Assembly (NCBI GenBank): GCA_964017195.1
Contig: OZ024895.1
Span: 23,684,733 to 23,748,732 of the forward strand
Source: Siderastrea radians
Lineage: Eukaryota > Cnidaria > Anthozoa > Scleractinia > Rhizangiidae
Length of the DNA: 64,000 bases
Direction: 5' to 3'
Notes under the pieces: model-generated
Database searches by the model: none
What the model saw: the letters and a program-made list of their open reading frames with translations, nothing else
What the model was told of the DNA's origin: nothing
Shown: piece by piece, positions 51,951 through 64,000 of the stretch
Numbering within the stretch: position 1 is the first letter of the stretch
How the letters are laid out: each line of letters starts with the position of its first letter
Position numbers and translations under genes: made by a program

Positions 51951-54900
51951 AAAATAACAGTAGAAAATGAAAACGTTTTAAAAACAGTTTGAAGCTCGAA
52001 TCGTGAAAAAATCAGAAAACTTCCGCTTCAGTACCCCAAAGGTAGTTCTTTTAGGATAAAGAGTTACGTTTGTACGCAGGTTAAAAATAGGTAATTTTGC
52101 TTTATTTGCCAATGAAACCATGAACATGTATTTAAGCACGTCTTTCGGTGTCAATAGAAGATGCCACGCACAATTTAAATCCTTTATAAAACTGGGGTAG
52201 AACTATTTACGCCTATTATCTGCAGTTTTTGGAACGATTTCAAGGTTAATCCTGCCTAAACAGAATAAGTCATACGAGGAATTTAACTTGTGCTACATAA
52301 ACACTTACCAACTGTTATAATTATAAACGACAAAGCCACGACATCAATATAATCCTTTGAAGCAGCTTCCACTGCGGTTCACGGTAAGTTCCGTTCGGAT
52401 GTAGATTTGACCGCAAACAATAACTGCCTGATTTTATCAGCAAGATTCAGTTGCCTTTTGTAAAAAGCTAGCCACGTAGCTTTCTTTGCGCACAGGGCCT
52501 TTCAGAATCTGGAAGGAAACAAGTCGATAGGTACGTAAACAGGGAAACAACGACGGGTATGGTACTGCAGGGAAAGGACTACAGGCATTTGCATGTAAAA
52601 GTAATAGCTGTCCCGGTTGTCCTTTAACCTTTAAATTACTGCGTTAGAGCAACAAAGCGAAAATTCGGTCAACAGAAATGGTTATAGGACGATCAGGCTA
52701 CAAACTCTTTTCGTGCAAAAATGGGACTGATTGGTATTAGTTTTTAATATCACTTTAAAAAGGGTGTAAAGTTCTGTATTTGTGTAATTTGCATTACGCC
52801 CTTTATACCACTTAGTATATTCAGATTTATTGTTGTTGTTGTTAAGTTGGTCAAAGGATTAGAACTTTATTTTGACGAGTGACAAGATCACACTACAATT
52901 CGCACGACTGCAGCAATTGTGCCAGGCAATGTTGATTGAATGGGCGTGTGGTTTAATCGCTTAATTCAAGATTTGCGTATTTGTGTTGCTTGATTGACTC
53001 CGCTATATTTTTGCAGCTGATTTTCTTAGTATGTAAACTATCTGATGTACTGAGACGTGGCTATTCGCGCTATGATAGTTCATTTGAATCGCCTTCGTAT
53101 CTCAAACAGGTTTCAATTTGCGCGTCGTTTTTTCAATGACCTGTGACTTTGTAAGCCAGCTAAAAAGAGCAAATTTATATGCCTCTGTTACATTATGAAC
53201 GGCTTTCATGTAAGGGTTTCCTTTTCTTTTAACAGTAAACATGACAAGATTTTACATACTTGATAAATAATTTTTCTCCGTACCCACATACAGTTCGTAA
53301 AAGGTTCCGATCAAACACAATTTCAAAAACTTGAAACGATTTGTATTAAATTTCCAGTTTGTAAACGTCAGTTAAAAAATGAACAGAACAGAGATCTCCA
53401 AAGAAACAGGTTTTAAGGGTCCAAATTTTCTGTCGCCTGCTTAAAAGAGGAAAGTTTTTAAACGATAGAGTAATAAAGTGAACAACTTTAAGCCGATGTT
53501 ATGGAAAATTGTACGAGAGTGCTAACAAAAGTGGCCGAAATTTTAACTACTACCATTCAAAACCCTCTTTGCATATTTCGAAATTATAACCAGATTACTT
53601 AATGTGGTTTCGTCCACGGAAAAAAAAGAAGAAAGCCTTATCAAGAGGTCGGTCTTTCCGTCCATCGATTGAGCGTATTTTAGAAAAGTTCGCGAATGTA
53701 TGTTGGTATAAGGCCTGACCATCCGTGGCTCAAGGAAGGAAATTGAAAGGGTCACAAGTAAAAAGACTGATACAGTTGATCTGTGAAATGAAGTATATAT
53801 TACCATGTTTTCAGGTCAGCTGAGGTCCACACCTTAAACCACAACCCTCAAAAATAGCAACTGTAGTGAAAGATGTTTTAAAAAAAGAACTTCAAATCTA
53901 TTGTTATTATGATTAGCCATGCAATGAAAGTGAGAGACTTATGCTTTTTGCGTTAATCACGTGACCTTGTCCACCAAAGCTAGTTGTGCTAGCATCGCAC
54001 AGCAAAAAAAAGTTCCCATCCAGAAAGTGAAAAATCCAATCAGAAATATGTAAAGGAATGAGCCTTAATCCTAGCACGGAAGTAAGGTGCGTCTATATGC
54101 TTTAGAAACTAAACTTGTTTGTCTACGTGCTAGTAGCACTTGACGTGACTGGCAGGGTCACGTAGTCAATTTGGATTAAATATAGATTCCGCTTGGTTAC
54201 TTACGCATGCTCGTATTTCTTATTGGCTAATTGATAGGTTTTATTTCTTACTTGCATCTAAAGCCGGTGTGAATGAGGCAAAGGCACAAGAGGGCAAATC
54301 AGACGTGGACAAACCGTGACGGACCTGTAGATAAAAAGGTTAGTTCTCAACGAGGCATAGAAACATACATTAATTAACTCATGCATTTTACCGCCTTGTT
54401 TCGTCTCGATTTTTAAAAATGGTGATATGTATGAATGGAATTACTGGGATATCTACACTGGTTCCACTTTTAACTTGTTCCAAAAATAGTGGGTTGGTTG
54501 GTTGCTAGGTTGTTTGTGCAGCGAGGGCCCCCTTTTATCAACCACTGGTGTTTTTGAATCGCTTACGATCGGACGCAAAGTATCGAAGAAATATATTTAT
54601 TTTTAAATGTGTGTATGTACTGCGTGAAATTGTTTTAAACTGAATTTGATGGTTAATGTTGACTTTCTTGTTTGAATCGTTCTATTAGTTTAGTTATAAT
54701 GTTAACGCTCAAAATGCTTAGACGTTTTGCACTGCTGTGCAAGTTTCATGTTAATGCTGTACGTTTAAGTTAACGTTACTAATGCACCACAGTTTAAGTC
54801 AGTTCTACCAACTAAAAGCCAAAATGCTGAAACTTAATAGCCATTTTACATTTTGTTGAATCTTCCTGATCTAACCTAGCAGAATTAAAATTTAAGAAAT

Positions 54901-55847
54901 TTATCCTATTATCCATGTTCTATTATTATATTATTGTTATTACCCCACTGACTCAGTATAGGAATTTATCGTGTCTTTTGATCTACGTAAAAAAACGTCT
55001 TTCCTTTTGTTCTTATTCTGAGTGCATGAGGCACGAAACTTAAGGTTGCCATAGCAACTTCTTCAGTCGAAAGGCGACATCTTCGGAGTTGGTCTAATTT
55101 TAGAGATGGACCCGGCAACGCCTTTTATTTCGCTGATTATTTTATAGTGGCATCCACAATGTAGCCCTTAATGTGGTTCTAGCCTGAAAAATATGTCGTT
55201 AAAACTATCACACCTCCTATTCATTCAGTCTTCTGATGTGAGTTTTGCGTACTTTAGGAGTTACCTATAATATAAGCGGTTTTGGAGTTTTTCCTGTCCG
55301 GAAAACCGGTGACTAAAAAGGAAACTTTTCGCGATCGTTTTTAATATAGTCCTTGAGTAGGACATGTAGGGTCGCCTTGTTTGTTCGCTAGCAGTTCCAG
55401 TGCAGTCGTGATGTAGGCCGACCAGCAATTTGGAAGTCATAAAACGAGTATAGTGAAGAACTGCACTGAAAGTTGTTTGTCCTTTGATTGGCTGTTGGCA
55501 CGCACCCAGCTTAAAAAGGACATAGCCGTATGCAGGACGAATTAATATCTTGTTTGCGTGAGGCAGTGTTGATTTAGACTTTGGAATCGGGCGCCGCCTG
55601 TTTTCTCAGTACTTGACGCCGTGCAGCTTCTCACACTGAGAGAAATTCAGCTCATTCAAGGACCTAAGTCCTTGTTGCAGTGGCAACTGAAGGTAAATTT
55701 ATTGATTGATTATGGCAGAAGGGTATCTAGTATATCGTTTCGATAAAAAATCTTTTTGATCGTCGAAGTCGTTTAGTTGTTTGTTTATAGCTGTAACAGA
55801 AAAGAAAAGCTAGAATTTTCCCGCTGAAACTGTCAACATTTTGCTCC

Positions 55848-56010
55848 ATAGCTAGAGTGGTAGAGGGTTTCAACCAGTATTGCCAAGGCCATGGGTTCGA
55901 ATCCCGTCGAAGATTGAATTCTATTTCAGTCTCTATAAGTATTTACAACTTCTTGAGTTGCTGCGATGCACTCTTTCTCTCTTCAGTTCTTTCTCCAGCG
56001 ATTCATTCCA
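55848..56010 (+). mobile_element. tRNA-derived SINE in copy B (pair of 43595)
   Basis: ATAGCTAGAGTGGTAGAGGG (A-box region) and intact B box GGTTCGAATCC at 55894-55904, then CAACTTCTTGAGTTGCTGCG tail. Better preserved than its partner in copy A. Confidence 0.7.
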
Positions 56011-58110
56011 AATTTAATTCATACACTCCAGAGTTTTCTTTACCGCGGAAAGGAGACTGTTGAAGAGAAATGTCATCTCGCACTTTATTAAAATGGGAAC
56101 ATTAAAAAATGTCTTTTGTTTTCGGTAGAAATGAACAAAAATATAGTCATAAAAAAAGGTTATTGTGGGTACGAAAAACAGTTTTGAAAAGGCAACAACG
56201 ACCAGCTGGGAAATTCAGGGAATGAGACTCCGTCGTTCAGTTCAAGAGACCGGGCATATGCAAACTTTTTTGCACTGCACGCAAGGACCTAAAAGAGATC
56301 ATAAAGTGGTATCGGAAAAATGAAAAGCGACTCTTTTTTATGGTGGATGCTCCTGAAGATTAGGAGCCACTCCGATCGCTATTAGTAGTATTCCACGTAG
56401 CTCTGACGTATCCCGTAAAGGAGTGGTCTTTAATTAAGATAATTAAAATAATTGGTTTGTTTTTGGTCGTCTACTGTCCGCCACTCTGCTTTCTAATTCT
56501 TCTTTTTAAGCTCTGAAAACTCGCTTTTGTTTTCCTTATTCATCCCTGTTCCAGATCTGTCCCGTAGCACTCAAGTACTCCGTGAAGGAGTGGTCTTTAC
56601 GTAAGCTGGACTGAAGATAATTTTTCCGTTTTTTGTCGTCTATTGCCCGCCACCCTACGTTCTAATTCAATAATTATTTTAAGATACGAAAAACCTATCA
56701 GTTTTCCCTTTTCATCCTTGTTCTCCTGCATGACTTTGAAGAATAGTGTGATTTTAGAGGGACCTGAATAGAACGCACAAGCTAGTTTGTAAACAAAAAT
56801 ACTGAAACAAGACGCAGGCAAGAAATTATAAAGCTGGTAGGCAACTTGCGCAAGTTCAGCCTCCTCGAGTTCAGTCCGAAATTGCGACCGTTCTTGTGAA
56901 TGCTTTTGCATAAGTGCAGTGCTGTTCAGGTGGGTTGCACGCCTGATGATTTATCCAGCAGAACCTATGCAAAACGGTTGGGTAGTTTTTTGTTGTTGTT
57001 CGGTTTTCAATTTGAGTTGTTGGCCACTCGTAATAGCAAAACTCAACTTCATTAACTGTCTTACGCTGTGCATTGGGTAGAACAGCAACAGTTAATTTTT
57101 GGGCGTTAATATGTCTCAGGTTATATAGACAAGTAATTCCGTATTCTTCTAGCTTCTGGTCATCTTGGAAACGTACATTTCGGGAATCTTTGTAGCGGTT
57201 GCGTGTTCAGATAAAAATAAATTGTAAACAAGAAGGCTTTGTTTTGACAAAATTCGGACAATAATGTTTCAGGTAGTGGGTTTAGTTGTCTGGCGGAGTC
57301 AGTGATGCATTTTTTTCCCAAAACTGAGTTCCACTAATTCAGTTAATTGGTTTTCTCATTTCTGATGCGCAGTTTAATACTGGCACTTGGTTCCTATTGT
57401 ATTACTTGTCAGTCTTCTCACCCCAACCAAGAGAAAGCGATGGTGTTCAAACGCGATCTCGTTTTGAAAGGCTGCACGTATCTCTGAATTAAAGGAGCAG
57501 TTGACGCTTATTCTCCGGTGGTGTCGGCCGCGAGTTGTCTCTCACTTTTGCAACTTCAAATTACTTTGATATAGCCTTATCATTAGCATAACATAAACAT
57601 AACCTTTGACTCTGTATTACAGTTTAGATCATGTTGGCAGTTTTGTCATATAAGCCTATCCGACCCAAGGTGATATGTTTGTTGAGCTGTTTTAGTTATT
57701 GGTTCCAACTTTTTATCCTGCTTGAGCAGGGAGTCGTTTATTAAACGTTAATCTCTTCAAAAGAAACAAAGAAAAAAAAGAAAGAAAGAAATACAAATTT
57801 ACTATCAAACAAGTCGCATTAGATTTGATTGAGCGCTTCAGCAGATTACTAAAAAGAAAACCATCTATATCTGGTTCGGAAATGACCCCGGGGGAAGGGT
57901 CAGGCCGGAGTGGGCGATCTGTGCGGCACTCCCTCGCCAGGAGTACCCTCCCCTCCCCTGCTGGAACAAGCCCTATGTCCTGGGAAAGTGAATAGATATG
58001 AACATTCGCGCTAAAGTCACAGACACACATAATTTGACAGTTAGAGGCTTTTCAGTAGAGATGCACCCTCGATTGTGCACTCGTTCAAACCCTTATAGCT
58101 GTAAATGCAC

Positions 58111-60100
58111 GGTGAGGACCGTTGTTAGGATTAGAGGGTTGTAAGTGGTTTAGTGTCAGTCTAGACAAGATTAAGAGCTGATGACCTCCCAGAGAGAGTG
58201 TTTGACGCATACAAATTCCTCTCGTGCCTGCAGGTGCTTCATAACTTCCGAGGAGTTGACACTGTAACAAAATTGTAAACTGAAACTGTTGCAAACGCTT
58301 CCTCAGCAAGCAGGACAGTTATGATCTAGCGAGAGTGCATGATTTAAGGTAAACGTTTTCATAAAATTCTTAACTTCTCGTGTTTATAACGGAAGGTTCG
58401 AGTGAGTGCTGTTTAAATCGGGTATTACGGTGTTGCTCTTGCGTTTCGGTGGATGAAATCCTAAAGTATGACCATTCATTGAGCAGGCTTTTGAATTTGT
58501 GGATTTTAAAAAGCCTAACGCGTGACCACTCGTATGAAAGTTTGTTTTTTTCTGTGGTGCTTTTCGCTTTTAATTTTCAAATGGAGATTTTGAAAGGGAA
58601 CGAAAATACGCAGTTTGGCTTTGGGCTACAAAAGTCCGCCCGGAGTCCAGTATTAAAGCTCAAGCCCGAGAGGGATAAACACTTCTAAATCCAGAGGACA
58701 AACCAGTACAGTGGGGTGAATTGAATTATCTGCTGGATAGGCCAGGGATTATCCACCGAATAACGTAACATAACCCGTTTTTTGAGCAACCGGGACCGAC
58801 AATTTTATGTGGTAGAGCGGCTAGCCTGCAAGGCTGCTAAGGTTGAGTTTTCGCGCGACTTGACGGTAGAGCCGCTAGTGAGCCTCACTAGGCATGTGAA
58901 GCTAACCGTGCTCAAATCCACCGAAGTGAGTCAGCTCGGCCTCCCTATCAACTTACACCGTGACAATTTGAGAAGAAAATACATGTTTAACTGTTTGAAA
59001 TGTTAGCCGTGGACAAAGGCACGGCTAAAGTTTCAGACTGGAGTCACAACCTAATCACTGGGTGACCAACTTTTTCCTTCTCTGTTCTCATGACCTGTGT
59101 AACTGAGTTTGTTGTCACAAGGTAAAGAGGACTAAATTGTTGATCAAGCTATGGAGATGAAAAGTTGAAAGCGGGAGCATACTCAACAGCAAAACAACTT
59201 GACATTGCTAAGTTTCTGTGAGGAGATTTTGGGTACTCACTTTTTTATTTGATGACAGTTGCATTTGTCTTGCTTTAGGAATTTGGCAAGTAAAGTTAAT
59301 TAATTATTTTTGCCCTCAAAAATGAAATGTTAAACATTCTGGTCAAATATTTATCAAGGTCATTGTAAGAGCTTAAAACAACGTACAAATAGCTATGAAA
59401 CAAAATAGTTTGCAGCCACTGCGTAACTAGTTTCTCGCTGTTGTAAACTTGGTGTTCTTAATCCAAAAGTGCGACAAATCCCGCGGGAAGTGAACAGGAA
59501 AGGACAAACACAATTTTTGAGTGGCTGTTTGACGTGAAATCTTGTGAGTTCAGCCGCCCGAAAAATCTGGTCTCTTTCGCGAGATCTAACCTAATTACAA
59601 AACGTCTGTCATTAGTATTGATACAATCAGTAGATTGAGAGAGATATTTCCATTTTGATTACTCAAGCTATAATTTGTTCGCGCAAAAGGTGTGGGCTGT
59701 GAAATAAATGTGGATGGAACGTGCGTTGAAACGTCGCTCGAACTAAGCCGACTACCTGAGTACTACTGTATCGCTTAAAGATCTGTCATTCAAGATTTTA
59801 AAAATCCCCTGAAGATTATCATTATGCGGGTACGATAAAAACTTCGCGTTTGTAAATTAATCAGCCTCACAAGATCACAGGATAAAACCATACGCGTAAG
59901 GCATTTCCGGTTTGAAACCGCAATGTAATTTTGGCATTGTTATTGACTGCCTCTTGTCATAGACCGGAAACCAGTAATTTCCAGAGATAACTTTTGTGAT
60001 TAATTGATTTCCATTTCCGTCGTAATTATGGAGTTTGTATAAAGAGAGAAGGATCCCTGGCTTGAGACAGAATTGTTTGATTCTTTGAAAGCAATCTTTT
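58111..60100. other. No gene recognised; partial repeat at 58440-58560
   Basis: 58440-58560 has diverged units of the ATGACCATTCA...ATGAAAG repeat also seen at 4.7-5.5 kb. Open frames at 58380-58688 and 58782-59006 overlap or adjoin it; I recognise neither. The remainder is plain non-coding sequence. Confidence 0.4.
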
Positions 60101-60139
60101 GTGTCCTTTGTCAATAAAATTCGACACCACGCCGTAATG

Positions 60140-60520
60140 TCGAGAGATGCTCTTTGTTGCCATTTCCGGTCACCAATAACAGATAGATAACGTCACGTTT
60201 CCGTTTCCGGTTAATTTCCCGTAAGCTTATGATGATACGTCGTCACGTGCGGGAATTTTTGTTTTTTATCGGATTGCAAATAAGCCGAAAGATTGTTTGT
60301 TACGATTTCCTAAATCTCTAGAGTTGTATCACAGGCGGAGTTGAAAATCTTTACAAAACAGAGCCGCAAGCGCAATTATACAGTCCTAAACCAAGGTGAC
60401 AATTTGGACAATTTTCCCGCCGTGTAATTTCCGGTTGGCTGTGAAGAGGTCACTGCGTGATTACTTCGCGCCACAACAGCCGCCTAACTCCTGTCTTGTT
60501 TCATTTGTTTCTTGTGGTTT
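60140..60520 (+). promoter_or_regulatory. Candidate promoter with repeated TTTCCGG
   Basis: TTTCCGGT/TTTCCGGTT words occur near 60164, 60206 and 60428 (and further out near 59906), matching the ETS-factor core GGAA in ACCGGAAA on the other strand. A CACGTG lies near 60244 and the region is richer in CpG than its surroundings. It precedes the coding exon at 60580 and could be a TATA-less promoter. Confidence 0.4.
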
Positions 60521-60579
60521 CAGTTTTTGTGGGCGTAGGGCGGAAACATCAAGAGGCCCAAGCTTGGAAAGCCGGTAGA

Positions 60580-60746
60580 ATGTATTCATCGCGAGGAAAC
60601 CAACCAGTTATAAACTACGCCGAGAAACGACCGAGGTTAGACAGCCTTCCTTTGAGTCACGAACCACGCGTTTGGCCATACAGCCCAAGACCCGAAATGT
60701 ACCCTTATCAAACTGATGGAAACGAGCACAGCAATTCTAACTCGAG
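60580..60746 (+). CDS. First or early coding exon of an unidentified gene (partial)
   Basis: From ATG at 60580 the frame encodes 55 residues and stops at a strong donor, TCGAG|GTAAGT, in phase 2. The peptide is polar and low in complexity (many Ser, Pro, Asn, Tyr) and contains AEKRPRLDSL, a KRPR-type nuclear-localisation candidate, so a nuclear protein is possible. The frame is also open upstream to an ATG at 60457, and a good acceptor (TTTCTTGTGGTTTCAG, ending 60523) lies between, so the exon might begin at 60524 with a 5' leader intron before it. Later exons were not recognised in the remaining 3.2 kb. I cannot name the gene. Confidence 0.5.
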
Positions 60747-63700
60747 GTAAGTTTGCTTTGCCGGCAAAATAACTGCAGTTTAAAACTGCAATGAATCAAA
60801 TCGCTACACAATATTTTTTCAGTTTTTCGGTATTAAGTTATTTTGATTTTTACTTGTAGTACGTGCGGCAAAAGCTTGCATACGAAACCGTTAAAAGTCA
60901 AGTCGTGAAAATAATTGTCGTCTCGTCAACTTTGTGGCCAAATTTAGACCGCGTTTCCGACCTTTGCTTCCGCTTTATTGCTTTCTTTGGTTTCGGATAA
61001 ATCGGCTAAACTCGCCTCTATTTCCTCCTACATCGTTTTGTTACTGAAAGGGAAGAAAAGGTCCACCGATTGTTCATGCAATGTAACATACACGGAACTG
61101 CTTCAGTCTGTTGCTTGTTACACTGGTATCACCTCGATCATCGCTTTGGATTTCTTAGTTAGATTTCTTCCCGATTTACGCCTTAGAAGACCTTGGAAAA
61201 TTCTCAAAACTATTCAGACAAGTTTACAACTGTCTTATCGAATCCGCTACTTGTTTTGGGGGGGTAAACATTCAGAGTAGTAACTACAAAAGGTAAGTGA
61301 AACTATTATGACTTAATTACAAAACTTCAGGCATTGATTACAGAAGCGAAATTAATTCTAATTGAGTTGTTCAGTAGATTCTTTAGTTTTATTAGTGGTT
61401 CATTTTGTATTCAGCAATCCGCTTTTACAAACAAGCCAAAATAATAAGCCCAATATCTTCTTGTTGTTAAGCTAGAGGTAGTTATTATCTTGTTTCTATT
61501 ATTATGATACGAATAGAATTGTCTGGAAACGCCTTGGGCGCCCGTACCGCCACTGTATTGTAAATACTTGTCAAATATCTTATTAGTTCTACTTCGGGAT
61601 CACGATCAGTGCAATATACACTGGATTAGAAAATTGTTCAAACTGTTTTAGTTACCACTATTGGATGCAGCTTCATTCTTTCTGGGTAAAAATCGTCTTT
61701 GAACCACTAAGAGATCAAAAAACAATGACGTCATGAATAAAGCCTTAGAACTTTTGTTCAATTTTCTCTGCCGAGCTCGTTTGCCGTAAAAAGTCCGATC
61801 CGATTATGCAGCTGACAAAAAAATCGATGGACGAAATATCTCTAGAACCTTTGAAACTATTGTCGAGTGGAAAGTCTACGAATTTCCTGTGGAAATGCGT
61901 AACAGTAATGCTAAATTTCAACGGCGTGTGTATTTGGTTTTCCGGTATTAGTCAAAACTAGGGCAAGTGATTCTTTGTTTTGTGTGCGATAATATAGTTT
62001 TGTTTCGTGGGGTTTCCCTTCAAAATATGTCAATACTCAGATATGGCACGCGTGGGAATTTTTACAACGAAATCTTGTTAGCGCTTGCACACCAAAGAAG
62101 GAAGCAACTTTCGATTCAAACTGGGTGTAGTAATAAAGTGACGTAACGTTGGCGAAGAATTCGTGGAATGCAATCAGCAGACATGGGTTTGGCTAGGATC
62201 GAGCTTTGGAGATTGAAAACAACATGCAATCTTTCAATTCCCTGTTGTTATTTTTGCCTTGGAATTAGCTATATTACTTGGGGCTGACAAGTGTCATTGA
62301 CTAATAACACTTAAAGCACTTAACGCGTCTTAGAAATTCTTTCATATAAAAATTAAGGCTTCCAAATGCATTCAGGTTTTTGTGGAATAAGTTTAAATCT
62401 GACCTGTAGTTCGTTGGTGATTTGTACTCAGCAGCTCAAATTCTTTTGCTTTATTACCTGAGACGAGCACATAAAAACGCTATCAATTTTCGGCTATTTG
62501 CGGCGGTTATAAAAAAATTGTATTCATTGTTTTCACGAGAGAGTTTTCTGAAGAAACAGAAAAGCAAAACGCGAAAAAAAGCATCTTTGACTGTCCGAAC
62601 CTTAACCTAACCAAATACTTTTTTAGTTTGGGAAATATAGTATTCAAATTGTTATTTTTTAAAATGCGAATAATTCGACAGGAAAACACGGCAATCTCTT
62701 GAAAGCTAGGCTTAAGAAATGGTCGGGTAGATACGATTTAATATCAGATTAGTGAAGCGCACGGAATGTATTTTAATGAAAAAGCAAATAAAATATTCCA
62801 TTTTGACTTATCTATACAATATTCTTGTTTAGGTTTCAAAACACGAATTTCGTGTGTAAAATTGAATGCTGAGCTTGGGCCAAATTTGGAAGCTTATCTC
62901 ACTATACAGCACTGGTTTAACTCGCGCCCTCCAAGCACGTACTCTTCACAGTTTAGTTCTAGTTTTACGTAGCCCTAACCGCAATGGGCAAAGCCTTTTG
63001 TTCTCGCTAATTTATTATAACCTTCGAGTTCCTGTTTTGCTTCCACATTTCATCACGTCTTTGGATTTTCGGCTTGGTTGCACTTGAGCTCATTGTTCGT
63101 TCATGGCGCGAAAAAGCTCGAAAACGCAAGGAAATTGCTTATTTTCTTTTCAGCGGGTGTGTTTAAGCTCCTTGCAGGAAGTTAACCGTGTCACGATTTT
63201 TTACGATTTGATATATTGGCCAAACAAAAAAGAGCTGCTGAATTCTTCAGGTTACTTTGAATAATTATGAGTGCTTTAACCCTAATACCCATCCTATTGT
63301 ATTTCTGTGAGCCGTTTCGAACATCCACTGGAGAGCGGATTTTCAATAACCCTCTTATCTTTATAAGGAATTTTTGCGTCAGAGAAACGTGACGTGTCTG
63401 TTGAAACGAGCTTTAAAGCATGTTTGTTGATTCTTTTTCCGTTCATAAAACCCGAGTTCATGACAACAATCTCTAAGTAACCAAAGTAGAAATTACTCAA
63501 CTCGCAGTGCGTTTTCTCGAAGGAAATTTTATTAAGCCTTGCACGGAATGTCTTCCAACAGGTAGCATAAGAGTTTTTATTCTCAAAGTTAAAATTATAC
63601 TTTAATAGTTCCGTCCTTTTCTTGTTATTCCGGAATTCCGAAATTGTTATTGGTCAGGTGCAGCTATTTTTACTGAGCATACATCACTTCCAGTTGGGAA

Positions 63701-64000
63701 ATTTCGTCATGTTTTTGTGGAGGCGTAATTAGGTTGTTTTCGTCAGTTTTCTTTCAACAAAGTGAACACGGTGTCTCTTTGCTGATCGTTTTTTCTCAGC
63801 CGAATTTAAATGTTTAAAGGCGGTTTATAAACTGTTTTACTCAAACCGCTTCTTGCCTATTCATCGATGAAATCCATAAAAAGCCGTGACTTCCGAAATA
63901 TTTGTTGCATGATTCGTGCAAAGAATACAAACAAGACCGGCAGGAAATTAGCTATTGAACATTTCCGGTTACACAAAAGAGGTATATAAGCCGTGCATCA
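60747..64000 (+). other. Probable long first intron, nothing else recognised
   Basis: Follows the donor at 60747. An open frame at 60978-61280 (100 codons) has no recognised homology and no clear splice sites. The rest is AT-rich with no repeat or exon I could identify. Confidence 0.4.

Larger units (their letters stand above)
46500..58110 (+). repeat. Tandem segmental duplication, copy B (no gene seen)
   Basis: Counterpart of 35150-45860. It is longer because of material missing from A: a foldback element at about 47385-47520, a SINE at about 51690-51950, and two segments, about 52510-53350 and 56200-56990, not seen in A. The last of these contains its own imperfect tandem repeat (AAGGAGTGGTCTTTA at about 56418 and 56584, each followed by GTCGTCTA and GCCCGCCAC-like words). 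Open frames of 60-106 codons are scattered, but those compared with A are not conserved. Confidence 0.85.

Noticed and set aside
35150..58110. Duplicated 11-kb units as a giant transposon (for example Maverick type)
   Set aside because: No polymerase, integrase or capsid-like frame and no terminal inverted repeats at the unit ends were seen.
60978..61280. 100-codon open frame as a second exon of the 60.6-kb gene
   Set aside because: No acceptor/donor pair in the right phase and no recognisable domain; left as intron.

Overview
The window is animal (metazoan) genomic DNA, most likely from an anthozoan cnidarian such as a stony coral. It is AT-rich, its genes are split by GT-AG introns, and it is crowded with short inverted-repeat elements and tRNA-derived SINEs. 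Several of these repeats look familiar to me from coral assemblies, but the lineage call rests on memory, not on a search.

Layout. 874-2440 (minus) is a decayed pseudogene of an acyltransferase with an HHxxxDG motif. 2.5-7.5 kb is mostly repeats. 7969-33260 (plus) is a complete 19-exon gene for HAUS5, a subunit of the augmin complex that drives microtubule branching in the spindle; its spliced length (2076 nt, 691 codons plus stop) stays in frame throughout. One intron has the hallmarks of the minor (U12) spliceosome and another appears to use a GC donor. HAUS5 intron 13 holds a complete two-exon carboxylesterase/cholinesterase-family gene on the opposite strand (23874-26807), and the single intron of that gene contains a perfect 348-bp palindrome made of two head-to-head SINE copies.

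From about 35.15 to 58.1 kb I see no gene. This is a direct tandem duplication of a roughly 11-kb unit (copy A about 35.15-45.86 kb, copy B about 46.5-58.1 kb), diverged by eye to perhaps 80% identity, each copy carrying insertions the other lacks. At 60580-60746 a first (or early) coding exon of an unidentified gene on the plus strand ends in a strong splice donor; the rest of that gene lies beyond the window or was not recognised.

The genes do not form a pathway. HAUS5 and the esterase are linked only by nesting, so their transcription could interfere. No prokaryote-type operon, CRISPR array or rRNA is present, and I found no clear novel system. The most unusual structures are the SINE palindrome with target-site duplications, the U12 intron, the large non-coding tandem duplication, and a dispersed repeat that keeps open reading frames.
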